Shown here piece by piece: positions 22,269 to 32,590 of a stretch of DNA of 64,000 bases (the first letter of the stretch is position 1; the number at the start of each line of letters is the position of its first letter). The translations under genes and the position numbers were made by a program. Under the pieces are notes generated by a model. It saw nothing but the letters and a program-made list of their open reading frames with translations, made no database searches and was not told where the DNA came from. Source of the stretch: Gymnothorax reevesii (lineage: Eukaryota; Chordata; Actinopteri; Anguilliformes; Muraenidae); contig CM056580.1 of assembly GCA_029721435.1 (NCBI GenBank), positions 71,449,367 through 71,513,366 on the forward strand, read 5' to 3'.

Positions 22269-22772
22269 TGTTATGGCCCCAATTTGTTATTACATTTAAA
22301 ACAACACAACAGCAACAGCAAGGGATGACACACAGTTTTTAAAACTTAAACACATTTAATTTAACAGACAAAGACAATAACAACTAATTAACAACTAATG
22401 AACCTAAAGACCAAGATTGATTAGGAAAAAAAAAAGAAATATTTACAGTCCCTTTTTGTGGGGTGGCTTGGTGATGTCCTGGATAATGAAAATGCTCAAA
22501 CACAGGCAAAGAAATCCACAAATGAAATGTCACAGGTCTTGAACAGAATGGCAGGTCTGGTCATCTTCTTGCAATTTCTCCTACTACTTTACTGTCTCAA
22601 TTCTTTTCCTTATATACTCTTTTGCAGACCCCACCCACATTTAGACCTCTTTTTTTTTAACTTTCTGAGACTTGCCCCAGACATGTCCAGGACATGTCTA
22701 AACATGACTCCAGTCTGAGCTTAACAAAAAAAAGGTAAATACTGCCATCTAGTGGCCTATATTCACATTACA
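22269..22772 (-). repeat. 5' LTR of the Gmr1-type element
   Basis: The partner of 16,679-17,182, with one mismatch in 504 bases. It carries a TATA box (minus strand, 22,608-22,616) and a CTCF-like site (22,742-22,757). It would be the active promoter for the gag-pol transcript. Confidence 0.95.
22608..22616 (-). promoter_or_regulatory. TATA box of the 5' LTR promoter
   Basis: Minus-strand TATATAAGG, placed so that transcription starts inside the LTR and proceeds into gag. No other core element was identified. Confidence 0.6.
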
Positions 22773-22776
22773 ATAG

Positions 22777-22817
22777 GTTTTAACTAAGTTTCTCATTTGA
22801 GCGGGAGTGCTTGCAGG

Positions 22818-22872
<55 letters not shown>

Positions 22873-23290
22873 CCTGTGAGTGTGTGTGTGTGTGTGTGAG
22901 TGTTTGTTAAATTATATGCAAGTTCTTTGTTTTTAAAAAAGTCATAGAGTTGAAATATACCCGTCATTTTTTCTTTCAGTATGAATAAACAATCAGGCCC
23001 TTTTAGGTCAATGTATGAACCATGTTATATCATGAATCATATTAAAGTCTTTTAACTTTAAAAAATGATAAAATCGTATGTAGAAAGTTGGAAAATGTGA
23101 GTTCCAAAATAGAATTTTATGTTGAATATAGATTTTAACTAAGTTTTTCATTTCAGCGGGAGTGTATGTTGGTTGTGCGCGCGCGCATGTGTGTGTGCGT
23201 GTTAGTTTGTTAAATTTGGCAAGATCTTTGTTTTTAAAAAGCAGTCAAAGAGTCGAAATATATCCGTTATTTTTTCTTTCAGTATCAATA
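22777..23290 (+). repeat. tandem repeat units, about 355-bp period
   Basis: Two units start TTTTAACTAAGTTT (22,778 and 23,133). Each continues with GCGGGAGTG, a TG/CG-rich microsatellite, TTTGTTAAAT, CTTTGTTTTTAAAAA and ATTTTTTCTTTCAGTAT. A third, partial unit lies left of the retrotransposon at 16,610-16,678. The unit junction at 23,121-23,138 shows the target sequence without an insertion. Confidence 0.75.
22821..22900. repeat. (TG)n microsatellite with CG interruption
   Basis: Long TG runs flank a GCGCGCGCGC core. Alternating purine-pyrimidine DNA of this kind can adopt Z-form. It lies inside the first full tandem unit. Confidence 0.95.
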
Positions 23291-24076
23291 GTGGAGCCCG
23301 GGGATGATGGTAACACTTTTTTTGTTTGAGCACGTGTAACTCAGTGGTTCCTTGTGCTAGAGATCTCAAATTTTTACATGTGGTTCCCTTATTTCTCTGC
23401 TATAAAGTCATGTTTTCAACGAAAATAGAAATTTCAGTGTAATTTATCAAACTAATATTCATTAAAATCTTCCAAATGCACTGGTGAAACATCTCTCATT
23501 GTCACCTGCACAATTCACTGTACATAGTGTTGTGATAGCACCGCTTCTGATGTTCTTTCAATTTGTTACTGCTTATTAACTGCAATTTCCCACAATGGAG
23601 GCTGCGAGTACAAGCGTGCATTGTGACGCTGCCTGAACTTGACTCACTTCTTGTCCACAAGCTTCCATCTGTGTGTCTGGGGAGCTAATTAAAATTGTCA
23701 TTGGGGGTCAGACTATTGACTATTTTGCAAGCATGCATGCACACGGACACAAACTGCTACTGCACACAAACTGCCATAGCAGCACATGTGGTCATGTGAT
23801 GCCTCCCATAGCTATTTGCTTGCACAGAGATTCCCCCCCTCCCCACAGAGTCAGAGGGACTTGTGCCAAGAAAGGTGAACTAGTACGTGGAGTAGGGAAG
23901 TGTCCTAGCCAAACAACTGCAGCATGAAATGATTAGTATAAGAAACAGGAAGGGTAATGATCAATACTGAATATCTTATGTAGTTGTGCACTGACAAACA
24001 CATCATGCAGGTTCTTGACCCAGAGTTAACTTGTATTACATGGTGGAAATGTATCGAATTTCAAACAAAGATATAT
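23291..24076. other. non-coding, unrecognised
   Basis: No gene or repeat is recognised. An 84-codon open frame at 23,673-23,927 has no motif. Confidence 0.4.
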
Positions 24077-24130
24077 GCTGATGAGCCACAACATTAAAAC
24101 TACTTACAGGTGAAGTAATTGTGTGTCTAC
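24077..24130 (+). repeat. fragment of a dispersed vertebrate repeat
   Basis: GATGAGCCACAACATTAAAA is a motif I recognise from a widely dispersed Tc1/mariner-related repeat of fish genomes. Only about 50 bp is recognisable. Confidence 0.4.
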
Positions 24131-24339
24131 ATAATAAGTGGCATACGTAAAATAAAAAGTATTGCAAGCTTCAAAAAACAATTATGGTCACAGAAGTGAG
24201 CCAATGAATATGCAAATGTAGTGTTAGGCAATATCTTCTCTACCTCGGTGTGTTTTGTTATAATTTGTTTGTGTGGTAATGTGGTTACGTTTCCTTGAAT
24301 TATGTGTCTCAATATATTTTAATCTTGTTTTGTTATGAT

Positions 24340-24420
24340 GGTTTAATGTTGTTGGACCCCAGGAAGACTAGCTGACGTCTTGCGTCACCTAATGGGGATC
24401 CTTGCCAATAAACAAATAAA
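24340..24420 (+). repeat. 3' tail of a retroposon
   Basis: GGACCCCAGGAAGACTAGCT, then TAATGGGGATCCTTGCCAAT and an AAACAAATAAA tail. This pattern is a common non-LTR retroposon 3' end in teleosts; no coding part is attached. Confidence 0.45.
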
Positions 24421-24921
24421 CAAAAATAGTAACAACGATACATGTCAAGGTCTGCAGACAGACTTTATATGGTAAATGAATTGTTAGTACTTGTAGTCAA
24501 TGGGCCTCATGCAAGAAGCAATATACAAACAATTTTATCTTATTTATGTTTGTATCAATGGTTTTCTTTTTTTTTTTTCGTGCTCATTTTCTCATTTTTG
24601 CTCTTCTCTTTGGTTAGATAAAATTTTATAATTGGTCTTGAGCTCTCTTACCAGGATCAGAGAAAAACATACCATTTACACAGTCCACAAATTGTATGTC
24701 CAATGTGCAGAAACATATGTTTTACATTCTAGGAATGTGAAGTACATTTTAAGAGCATGCATAATGAATTACATGTCCACCTCCTAGGGTTCCCATTTGT
24801 ATTACCTCCAGTAAACATCTGTACAATCCTTAAAAATCCATAAGATTTTTTAAGTTTTTTTTTTTTTTTTTTTAAATTAACAACATTTTCATCAATAAAT
24901 GGAATGTTTTTTAAATTTGAT
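24421..24921. other. non-coding, AT-rich
   Basis: It contains T runs near 24,570 and 24,850 and nothing recognisable as a gene. Confidence 0.4.
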
Positions 24922-24960
24922 TAACCCTTTGATGCATAGAGTACATACAAATACCTTCCA
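24922..24960 (+). repeat. piggyBac-like terminus
   Basis: TTAACCCTTTGATGCATAGA has the TTAA target and CCCTTT start typical of piggyBac-type ends in fish. The opposite end was not found within the next kilobase, so this is a fragment. Confidence 0.35.
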
Positions 24961-25159
24961 GGGGTGTCAAACTGGTGCCATGGAGGGCCAAGAGGCTGCA
25001 GGTTTTCATTCCACCTAAAAACTCCAGCAGGTGATTTTACTAATTAGTGCCCTCTCTCTGCTTGAAGGTGAGATAATCAGTGAAGTCACCTGGCGGAGTT
25101 TTTGAGTGGAATGAAAACCAGGAGCCTCTTGGCCCTCCATGGCACCAGTTTGACACCCC
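24961..25159. mobile_element. palindromic MITE, 199 bp
   Basis: The two ends are inverted copies starting GGGGTGTCAAACTGGTGCCA, with about 70 bases of near-perfect pairing on each side and a short loop. It encodes nothing. I recognise it as a multicopy teleost repeat, mobilised in trans if at all. No clear target duplication is visible. Confidence 0.85.
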
Positions 25160-25617
25160 ATATGTGCCTTGGACCAAATGTTAGGATTTTGTGCAATATT
25201 TTTGGATGGGTGTCGGGGTGCAAGTGGGTGGTCTGTCTGTCCATTATTTTGGACATTATGCTTGTGGGATGCGCACTGCCATCCAGTATTTTGGACATTA
25301 TTTCTGTCATTCTGCATGCATAATGTAAGGTTTAAGAAACCTGACCACTGATATGCGCGATGATCTATCTGTATTCTGGACATGGCTTATTTGAGCTATT
25401 TACTCGGAATGCATAGACATGCATTGAGAGAGCATAGACTCAGATGTATTGCAACAAATAGACATGCATTACCTGGTTATGCGTTTCCGGTTTGTGTAAT
25501 ATAATGCATTTCCATTCTCCAACAAAAAAAAGTCTGATCAAAACTTGAACAATATAAATTCATTCAGGAGAGACTCGAGTGAAATCAAAAAAAATTTTAA
25601 TATGAGTTCAGCATAAG
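25160..25617. other. non-coding, with repeated TTTTGGACATTAT
   Basis: The motif ATTATTTTGGACATTAT and its partner AGTATTTTGGACATTATTTC occur about 42 bp apart (near 25,242 and 25,282), a short local duplication. Overlapping open frames on both strands are not coding. Confidence 0.4.
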
Positions 25618-25830
25618 TAAAATTCAATTCAATTTTATTAATATAGCGCAGTACATAGAGAAAAGGGCGGAGCCCAGACTAATCCCAAATCCCCAAATAG
25701 CAAGCAAAAAACTCCCAGTAGGGAGAAAAAGCCTCAAACGGTGGTTAGAAAAAACTCCTCATTGAGAAGAAATCTCAGGAGGAACCTGGACATTCTGGGG
25801 AAACCCATCCTCCGCTGGCTGAATAATAAA
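25618..25830 (+). repeat. teleost interspersed repeat (AATTCAATTCAATTTTATT family)
   Basis: It starts AAATTCAATTCAATTTTATT, followed by ATATAGCGC and the CCCAGTAGGGAGAAAAAGCC / AAACTCCTC block. I recognise this combination as a very common teleost repeat. It is non-coding. Confidence 0.65.
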
Positions 25831-26149
25831 TTGATGGTAAATTAGGGATTAGAGGATCAGATATACCTTGCATAGCCGCTGAAGAGCGCCACTTATTCTG
25901 AACAAATGATCCGGGTATTGCTTGTGCTATTAGAAATGGGCACAGAAAAAATGGGTTAGAACATTTAGCTCTGAACTGAACCCCAGCGATAGACCTCTTA
26001 TGGTAGAGTTTGACGTGACGAACAACCACCAATGACAACGAGAAATGAAAGGTTGCAGACCCTCGCCCCTTAAAGCATTAGCAGTAGTGGCAATGAGTAA
26101 AAATTTCAAATTAGTTTTTTTTTTTTAAATTTAAATAATACGGGCTGAC

Positions 26150-26388
26150 GAATAGGCATGCGGAGAAAATCCAGAAAACTTCTCAAATCCAAATCTGGAT
26201 CCTGATCCAGATCATCGCAGAGGAGGACCGAGAAATGGTAGACACTCATCTGTAAAAAAAAATCAAGTTAATCCGATGAACAGTTAAGGAGTTACACGAG
26301 CGGACAGATAGACGGACAGAAAATTATATATACACAAACATACGGACTGCCGATCGCAATACCCTCGCTCCCCTTCGGAACGAAATAA
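26150..26388 (+). repeat. dispersed repeat with GACAGATAGACGGACAG motif
   Basis: TCCAGATCATCGC, AGTTAAGGAGTTACACGAGC, GGACAGATAGACGGACAG and AATACCCTCGCTCCCCTTCG in order. This layout is common in a fish repeat family ending in a GC-rich clause; the exact family is not named. Confidence 0.45.
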
Positions 26389-27499
26389 ATAAATGCACAG
26401 AAGGCACTGACTGAAACAGGATTTAGTGGCAAAACAGAGAAACACAAACAAACATCCGCTGGCAAAATCATGCAGTTTTAGAGCAGAGAGCGAAACTCTT
26501 CATATAGAACCTAGCGGAATTCAAATAGAGCTGCATGGGAGGCTGAACCTACAGGGGACTGCAACCGGAGATGAGCTGCTTTTAGGCTATCTGTGGATTG
26601 AAGCTAGATTTGAAAAGGTGTTTATTCATACAAATGTAACAAAATAGTACTAATAAAACAACTGGTTCTAGTTACTGTAATCACAATGAAATAAGTAATC
26701 AACATAGTCATAAAACATATACCCTCCGCTCTCTCAGACACAATGCGCCATTTCCATTTATGGAAGCCAATATTACTGTGGAGTGATTGATTGAAAATAT
26801 GAATTAGAAAAATGCTGCGGTCAACTAAAATATAATCATAGGTTTCTGAATTGCACTAATACTTGGCAAATATTGCCATATAAGCGATTTATTTGGTTTC
26901 CTGTAATAAATTTTTTTATTCTACTCGGGAAAAAGAGGAGGCGATACCACTTCCTCGTTTCATGAGTCTTAGAAGAAGAAAAAATGTACAGCGATGCAAA
27001 CATCTCTTCTCACAAATAATCATCCCTACTTAGCACGGGCAGATAGGCTACTGTTGATTACTTAATTTGTAGCCTATTATTTTTCTAAATGGAACAGCCT
27101 AGTCAGATGAGGTTAGTGGTTAACATCACACCATCGTGTGGAACTTTTCAGAAGTACTTTGCCAAGTGTGATTCGTAACGTAATTCTAAGAGACATTTAC
27201 GAACTCAACAAGCTTTCGTCGCCAGAATGGGGAACAACAGTAACACGGCCACATCAATAACAAATTAATAAGGTGCAACAAACTTTATAAGGTGCAGTCG
27301 TTTAGCTAACCTTCATCTCTTGCAACTGGTTGCTCTTGCTGGTTGCCGCGCTCAAATTCAAATGCCAGCTGCTACTGCCCAAATCGCAACTCAGTTTAGA
27401 CAAGCTCACGCCCACTTCTGCATGTGACGCGGCCCCATGTGACTTTCCTCCCTTAATGCGCGTCAATTCGCGTCATGATTACGCCGACAAAATTAGGCC
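26389..27499. other. non-coding, unrecognised
   Basis: No gene is supported. Open frames at 26,426-26,647 and 27,330-27,590 have no domain or motif. Confidence 0.4.
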
Positions 27500-27921
27500 A
27501 CAGTTGCTTACGGTCTTACTCGCTAGCGAGCTAGTTGGCTACCTAGCTAGCGATAGAATAGCTAGCGCGCCAATGTATTCAGCTACATAGCCAACTGGCA
27601 AGCGAGCTGAAAAGGCTACAGTTCACTGTCAATGACCTATGTATTCTCAGAAATAATTACACCAACAAAATAAGGCTACAGTTTGCGTACACTATCATAC
27701 TCGTCAGCGATCTAGTTGGCTTCCTAGCAAGTGATATCGAACTGTGTGTCATAACTAGCATGCCAATGTATTTACCAACATGGCCAACTGGCTAGCGAGC
27801 TAAAAAGGCTACAGTTCGCTCACAATGGAATACTTGCGAGCGAGCTACTTGGCTAGCTAGCTAGCAAGATAAAGAGACATCGATATCTATAATGTCATAG
27901 CTAGCATGCCAATGTATTTAA
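27500..27921 (+). repeat. three diverged tandem copies, GCTAGC-rich
   Basis: Units at about 27,515-27,680, 27,690-27,825 and 27,830-27,921 share GCTACAGTT, GCGAGCTAGTTGGCT, TAGCATGCCAATGTATT and GGCCAACTGGC. GCTAGC and its variants recur throughout, creating many short palindromes. It is non-coding. Confidence 0.65.
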
Positions 27922-27930
27922 CATCCTCAA

Positions 27931-28064
27931 GTCGTTTTCACACGGGACGCGAAACAAATTTTTCGCATGACAGAAAACGCATGTATTCGCGTCTTTGCAT
28001 TGACTTTGAATGTAATCTGTCGTACAAAAAATCGTATCGCATCCGGTGTGAAAGCACCTTCATT
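27931..28064. mobile_element. palindromic MITE, about 134 bp
   Basis: Ends GTTTTCACACGGGACGCGAA and (inverted) CTTTCACACCGGATGCGATA pair over about 40 bases. The middle carries CGCGTCTTTGCATTGACTTT. A half copy with the same internal part occurs at 33,198-33,262. Confidence 0.7.
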
Positions 28065-28573
28065 TTCCTCATTTCAGGACATTCACAGTAATTATCACTG
28101 GGAATCAGTAATATCTCTTCAATGATGAAAAAAGTGCCCAGTTTTCTTCACATTGGAGATTAGGGACAATGTGGACCATGGAAGTGTTATTTTAGGGGAC
28201 TTTTTTTTCTTGGTCTTTGAAATTGTGATGCATCAACGGAACAGAAAAAAATTGCAGCCAGCGAAAAGGACACCATAAACACTTGACAAACAAAACAGAC
28301 TGAACACGGTTTTTATTATTCTTTTCACAAATTTTGATCTAAATATTTGTTTTTACTGCCGATGTTCAACTTTTCTTTATCTTTTTGATAACTTTCAGCA
28401 ATATTCTTTTGTGGATTGATCTGTAAAGTAGTTCTTCTCAGTCTCATGCTTGCAGGATTTGTAAACAGTGCTTTTTATACGCCCCAAGAAACAATATCGT
28501 CCTCCAATACCATACATGGCTCCACAATCCTAATCATATTTCATCATGAGCAGGTGAGATATAAAATGGCATT
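28065..28573. other. non-coding, unrecognised
   Basis: AT-rich sequence with no recognisable gene. A short open frame at 28,416-28,628 runs into the Tc1-like terminal repeat and is not coding. Confidence 0.4.
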
Positions 28574-28795
28574 TACAATATACAGTGCTGTAAAAAAAGA
28601 AAAAGTATTTACCTTTGCCCCTTCCTGATTTCTTATTCTTTTGCATATTTTTTCAAACTTCAGTGTTTCAGATCATCAAACACATTTTAATATTAGACAA
28701 AGATAACAAGAGTAAATACAAAATGCAGTTTTAAAAATGATGATTTCATTTATTAAGGGGAAAAAAGTTATCCAAACCTACCTAGCCAACTGTCA
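28574..28795 (+). repeat. solo Tc1-like terminal repeat
   Basis: Starts TACAGTGCTGTAAAAAAAGA, followed by CCTTCCTGATTTCTTATT, AGACAAAGATAA and TTATCCAAACCTACC. The same terminal sequence ends the element at 53,848-55,314. No transposase follows; pseudogene sequence begins about 60 bp later. Confidence 0.7.
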
Positions 28796-28854
28796 ACTAT
28801 AATTCCTGTATGTGAACAATACAGTGGCATACACACTCATATGTTGCACTACCA

Positions 28855-31800
28855 TCAGTTTTAGAGCAGGAAGCCAAGAATGGTAAACTCTGTCTGAAGA
28901 ATGAGATGATCTCAGAGATAGTGGAGGACCAGCTCTCGAAGATTCAGCAAATGACATCCGTATTTACGACTTCACAGGCTGAAGTTAAGAGTTTGAGTCA
29001 GAAGACATCCGAGCTCATGCAAATGAAAGAGGATGGCCAGAAAAGACTGGATGAGATGGTGGACCAGAAAATGCAAATGGAGGAGCAGCAAGGCATGCTC
29101 AGAACCCAGAGAGCTAGTCTGCAGCAAGAAATTGAACTGTGTCAAAAGCAGGCGAAGATTGATGATGAAACCATTAAGGAATTAATCCATTTCAAAGACA
29201 TGAGGAGTAAAGACCTGTTCAAGGCCACTAAGGCCATGAAGGAGCAGCGGGAAGATGTGAAGCTCCATGAGCAGTCCGAGAAGAGTCTGCAGCAGGAAAT
29301 AATTCACTTCACTAGTGAAGCTCAGAAGCAGCAGAGGATGATTGACCAACAGAGAAAAAAGCAGGAGCCCTGGGAAAAAGAAACTATGGAGAAGAAAGTC
29401 ATCGATGTTACAGAGGAGGCCCGAAAGAGAGAGCTGGAGATTTATCAGTGTAGCAAGAACGTTGCTGATGTGGAGAAGGAAGAGAAACATATGTGGCACC
29501 TGTATGAGGCAGCACAGTGTGACTAAAAACAATTTTCAGCAATCAGCTCAGTGAGCTGCAGGATAAGCTGATCGAAATAAAGAGACTGATAAACATGATG
29601 CAGTATGAAGACCACCAGCTCAAAGAGAAGCTGCATGAGGACGAAATGGCTTTTGAACAAGTAACTCAAGAGTTGCTCAGTGTGGAGGATCAGTGCAAAC
29701 AGCACAAGGTGGAGCAACATGACATGGAGAATAAAATTAAGGAGACAAAGTGTATTATTGACAAGCAGGAAGCAATGGAAAGCAAGCTGCTCAAGACCAT
29801 CAGTGACACTGACACACAGATTTTCACAGTGGCAAGACTGCAAAATCAGGTGGTCCATAAGTGGAGCTTGCTGGCCAGGAAACTGGTGGAACGTTGTAAG
29901 GAGGCAGAGTCCCTCTGCAAGATAAAGAACGTCCAGCAGAATTTGGTGAATGTACGCGAAGCAGAATATTGCCGGACAGTGAAGAAAATTCAGATGTTGA
30001 AGATGGAGATCAAAAACCTAGCTAAAGAGAAGAGAACTGCGAGCGAAGCAGTGCCAATCATTGAAGATCTCCGACATGCAGTGATTCGCTCACATAAGGA
30101 ACTCATTAAAGAGCAGATAAGGTATAAAGCCTTGGAAGCTGACATTCAGATTCCAAAGAATGTGCTCCACTTTCAGCAGAAACGTACGAGAACACAGTCA
30201 AGGCAGGCAGAGGAAAGTGAAATTCTATTCTAGCTCAGGCAAAAATCCTACATGCAGCGCAAGCACATTTTGGTCGGACAACCTGGTCTTGAGGTTGCCG
30301 AACACCTGAGGATTTCCCATCAAATCTTAAGCAAGAAAAGAAAAGAACTCAAGAAACTTTGAGACGAAGGGACTGCTTGCAGGACACAAAATAAGGAGTT
30401 CAAGAATAAGATTGATATGCTCGATCGTGAGCTAATGAAAGTCAAAAGAAAATGCAGTAAAAAGACACGCCGAGAAGTGCAGTCCAGCTTAACCCCTTTC
30501 AGCAGATGTAGACGCTTGCGTCTATAGAACTGCAAATTTAAGCATGCTGTTACTGTACTTGATCACTAAATGGCACCCCCGGACCAGTTATTGAATATTC
30601 ACAAGCAAGCAGACCTCGAACGCGGTTTTGGATATGGGGAAGTTCGCTCCACTCCCTGTTTTTCAAGAGTTGCATGAATTAAACTCCTCAGGTAAGCCTG
30701 ATGTGCAAACTGGTAAATATCCTTGCCCATAGTATCGATCCAGCAGTTTAAAAATATGATCTTTTGTGACAGAAAAAATTGTTGTCCTATGTTGCAACCA
30801 TTTAAGCTACAGTGAGCCAACGGTATTCCAGTTAGTGGTGCAGAAAAATCTGTTTTCTGAAGCAAGAAATTCGACATGGTATTGATTCTCTCACATTCTA
30901 CTGTCAATTACAGTCATCACATGCAAAAAATGTGGATTTTCGTGTAGATTCCTTCATTGACAAATTCAGTGCTTCCTTATATCCACCCAAGTACTGGTGT
31001 TGATAGCCAATCACTCAATCATACATTCAGGCTCTTCAGCCTAACTGCACAGTTAGACCACACGCCCTCATGAAACTTGCGCAGTAACAATGTATTGATT
31101 GGCTTGTTTTTTATCCAATCCCCAAGTGTTTAAATGTTCTACAGTAAGCGAAACACATTGATTGAACAAACACAGAGCATACAAACCTATGCGTATCAGC
31201 AGGCTCGGCTGTATCCTGTTTACGTTGTGCACATTACGCGGCTGAAAAAGACGTGATTTATAGAAAAAAAGCCTTGCAAAACTGGCCTTGAAGTGTTCAG
31301 TTACATTTAGAGGAATTAAATAAGATAAGGACATGGTCAATGGGAATTATTACGAATGAAACAGTACTGGAGGGTTCCTTCTACCCGATACATCTGTCTC
31401 TGGAGGAGGGCATCAACAAAAAAAAAGGTTATACTTTGCATTTTACTCAATATGGCTTTTTCCTGTAGAATTTATACCACGTTAAAAAACATCGAATGCA
31501 GAGGTTTTTGTTTCTCCAAATGCATGCATCCCACGCACGTCGGTAGATCCCTCGGTACATTCATTGCACCATTCTGTTGAATATGGTGGAATATGTCGTT
31601 TTATTTTTCCTGATAGTGAAATTTCTGTTCTGTTAAAATAAGGTATATTTCAGAATTCAGATATTACTGAATTAGTGAGTTTTTACCCTTATAAGGTGTA
31701 AGGTTGTGAGCTCGGATGTGAGAGCGGTTAGCTTTTCTTTGCAGGGTGAATGTTATGGCTGTTTAATCAGCACTTTATTTAATGCTTGGGGGACTTTGAA

Positions 31801-32590
31801 GAAAAATGGACAAAATTGTAAACTTTCATTATGGAGAAAAGGCATGTTTTGTGTTTGGAGAGGTTACTGGTGACCACTGATGTTCAACTGCACTGATATT
31901 GATAAATTCATGCTAAACTCAACCAGAAAATCATTAGTTCATGCTGAATTTCATGCCCCAAAAGTTAATTTGTGTTAAATATATGATTAATGTATGATTT
32001 GATAGTGAACCATTTTGATGAATCTCAGACTTTGGGGACCTAGATAGCTGTCTAATTTGGCTCATAGCAAGCGGGTAATCAAGAATGTAATGTTCAAGAT
32101 GAATTGTATTTGTGATAAAGAAGTTTATGATCCCAGAAATGTATAGTTTTAGGTCCCAGCAGTTGCTCAATTGTCAGTATTATTTTCTTTTGAAATTTCA
32201 AAGTTGAATTTTCATGAAGATTTCTTGTGTTTGCAGCCCCCTTTCTCCACCAAAATCATAAAAATGAACTGAAATACGATGGGAGTCTAAATGCTTCAAG
32301 TGTCTAGACTCAATTGAGCCAAAGTTTTTCTGTCTGTGAAGCTGCAATCTTGAATTATAAAGCCTTAAATCAGGTAACACCTAAATAGCCAGATTTGGCT
32401 TCCGCGCAAAGGGGTTAAGCAAGGAACAGAAGTTGAAAACTTCCCGGATGGTGGAGTCCGGTCCTCTCTGCCTACCTAACATCTCAGACACCCCTCAGAG
32501 CCAGAGGATGTGAAGCTTCTCTGGGTGCCTGCAAGTGTCTGCCTGCCCGCGCACCTCTGAATCCAAGATTTGATGTGAAAGTCAGTAGAA
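28855..32590 (+). pseudogene. CFAP58-like processed pseudogene, split by a piggyBac-like insertion
   Basis: A continuous coiled-coil protein of about 540 codons is readable from 28,861 to 30,488 without introns, then resumes after the insertion (30,489-32,418) to about 32,590. Open pieces are 28,906-29,526 and 29,595-30,233. They are separated by a frameshift near 29,525, with further stops at 30,231 and about 30,360. The C-terminal part RYKALEADIQIPKNV, then HILVGQPGLEVAEHL and KKRKELKKL, matches CFAP58 (CCDC147), a ciliary and flagellar coiled-coil protein, as I remember that family. The known vertebrate gene has many exons, so absence of introns indicates a retrocopy, truncated at the 5' end. 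The piece after the insertion ends with APLNPRF, resembling the family tail. A related coiled-coil paralogue cannot be excluded. Confidence 0.65.
30493..32414. mobile_element. piggyBac-like non-autonomous element, 1.9 kb
   Basis: Both ends abut TTAA (30,489-30,492 and 32,415-32,418). The terminal inverted repeat begins CCCCTTT on both sides (CCCCTTTCAGCAG and, inverted, CCCCTTTGCGCGG). TTAA duplication and CCC-type ends are diagnostic of piggyBac transposition. The interior has no recognisable transposase; its short open frames (31,068-31,340 minus, 31,356-31,580 plus) have no motif. The left end contains an R1 repeat copy. It disrupts the C-terminal part of the CFAP58-like pseudogene. Confidence 0.75.

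Larger units (their letters stand above)
16679..22772 (-). mobile_element. Gmr1-type Ty3/gypsy LTR retrotransposon, near complete
   Basis: The 6094-bp element is bounded by TG...CA LTRs of 504 bp and flanked by the 4-bp duplication ATAG (16,675-16,678 and 22,773-22,776). It contains a primer-binding site, a single long gag-pol frame and a polypurine tract. The pol order is protease-integrase-RT-RNase H, the Ty1/copia-like order found in the Gmr1 group of deuterostome Ty3/gypsy elements, first described from cod. The LTRs differ at one position (16,933 A versus 22,523 T), so the insertion is young. One frameshift near the end of RNase H is the only visible lesion. Confidence 0.93.

Noticed and set aside
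29182..29858. Leu/Phe-rich minus-strand open frames
   Set aside because: They are antisense of the coiled-coil pseudogene; the hydrophobic composition is the complement of Lys/Glu/Gln codons.
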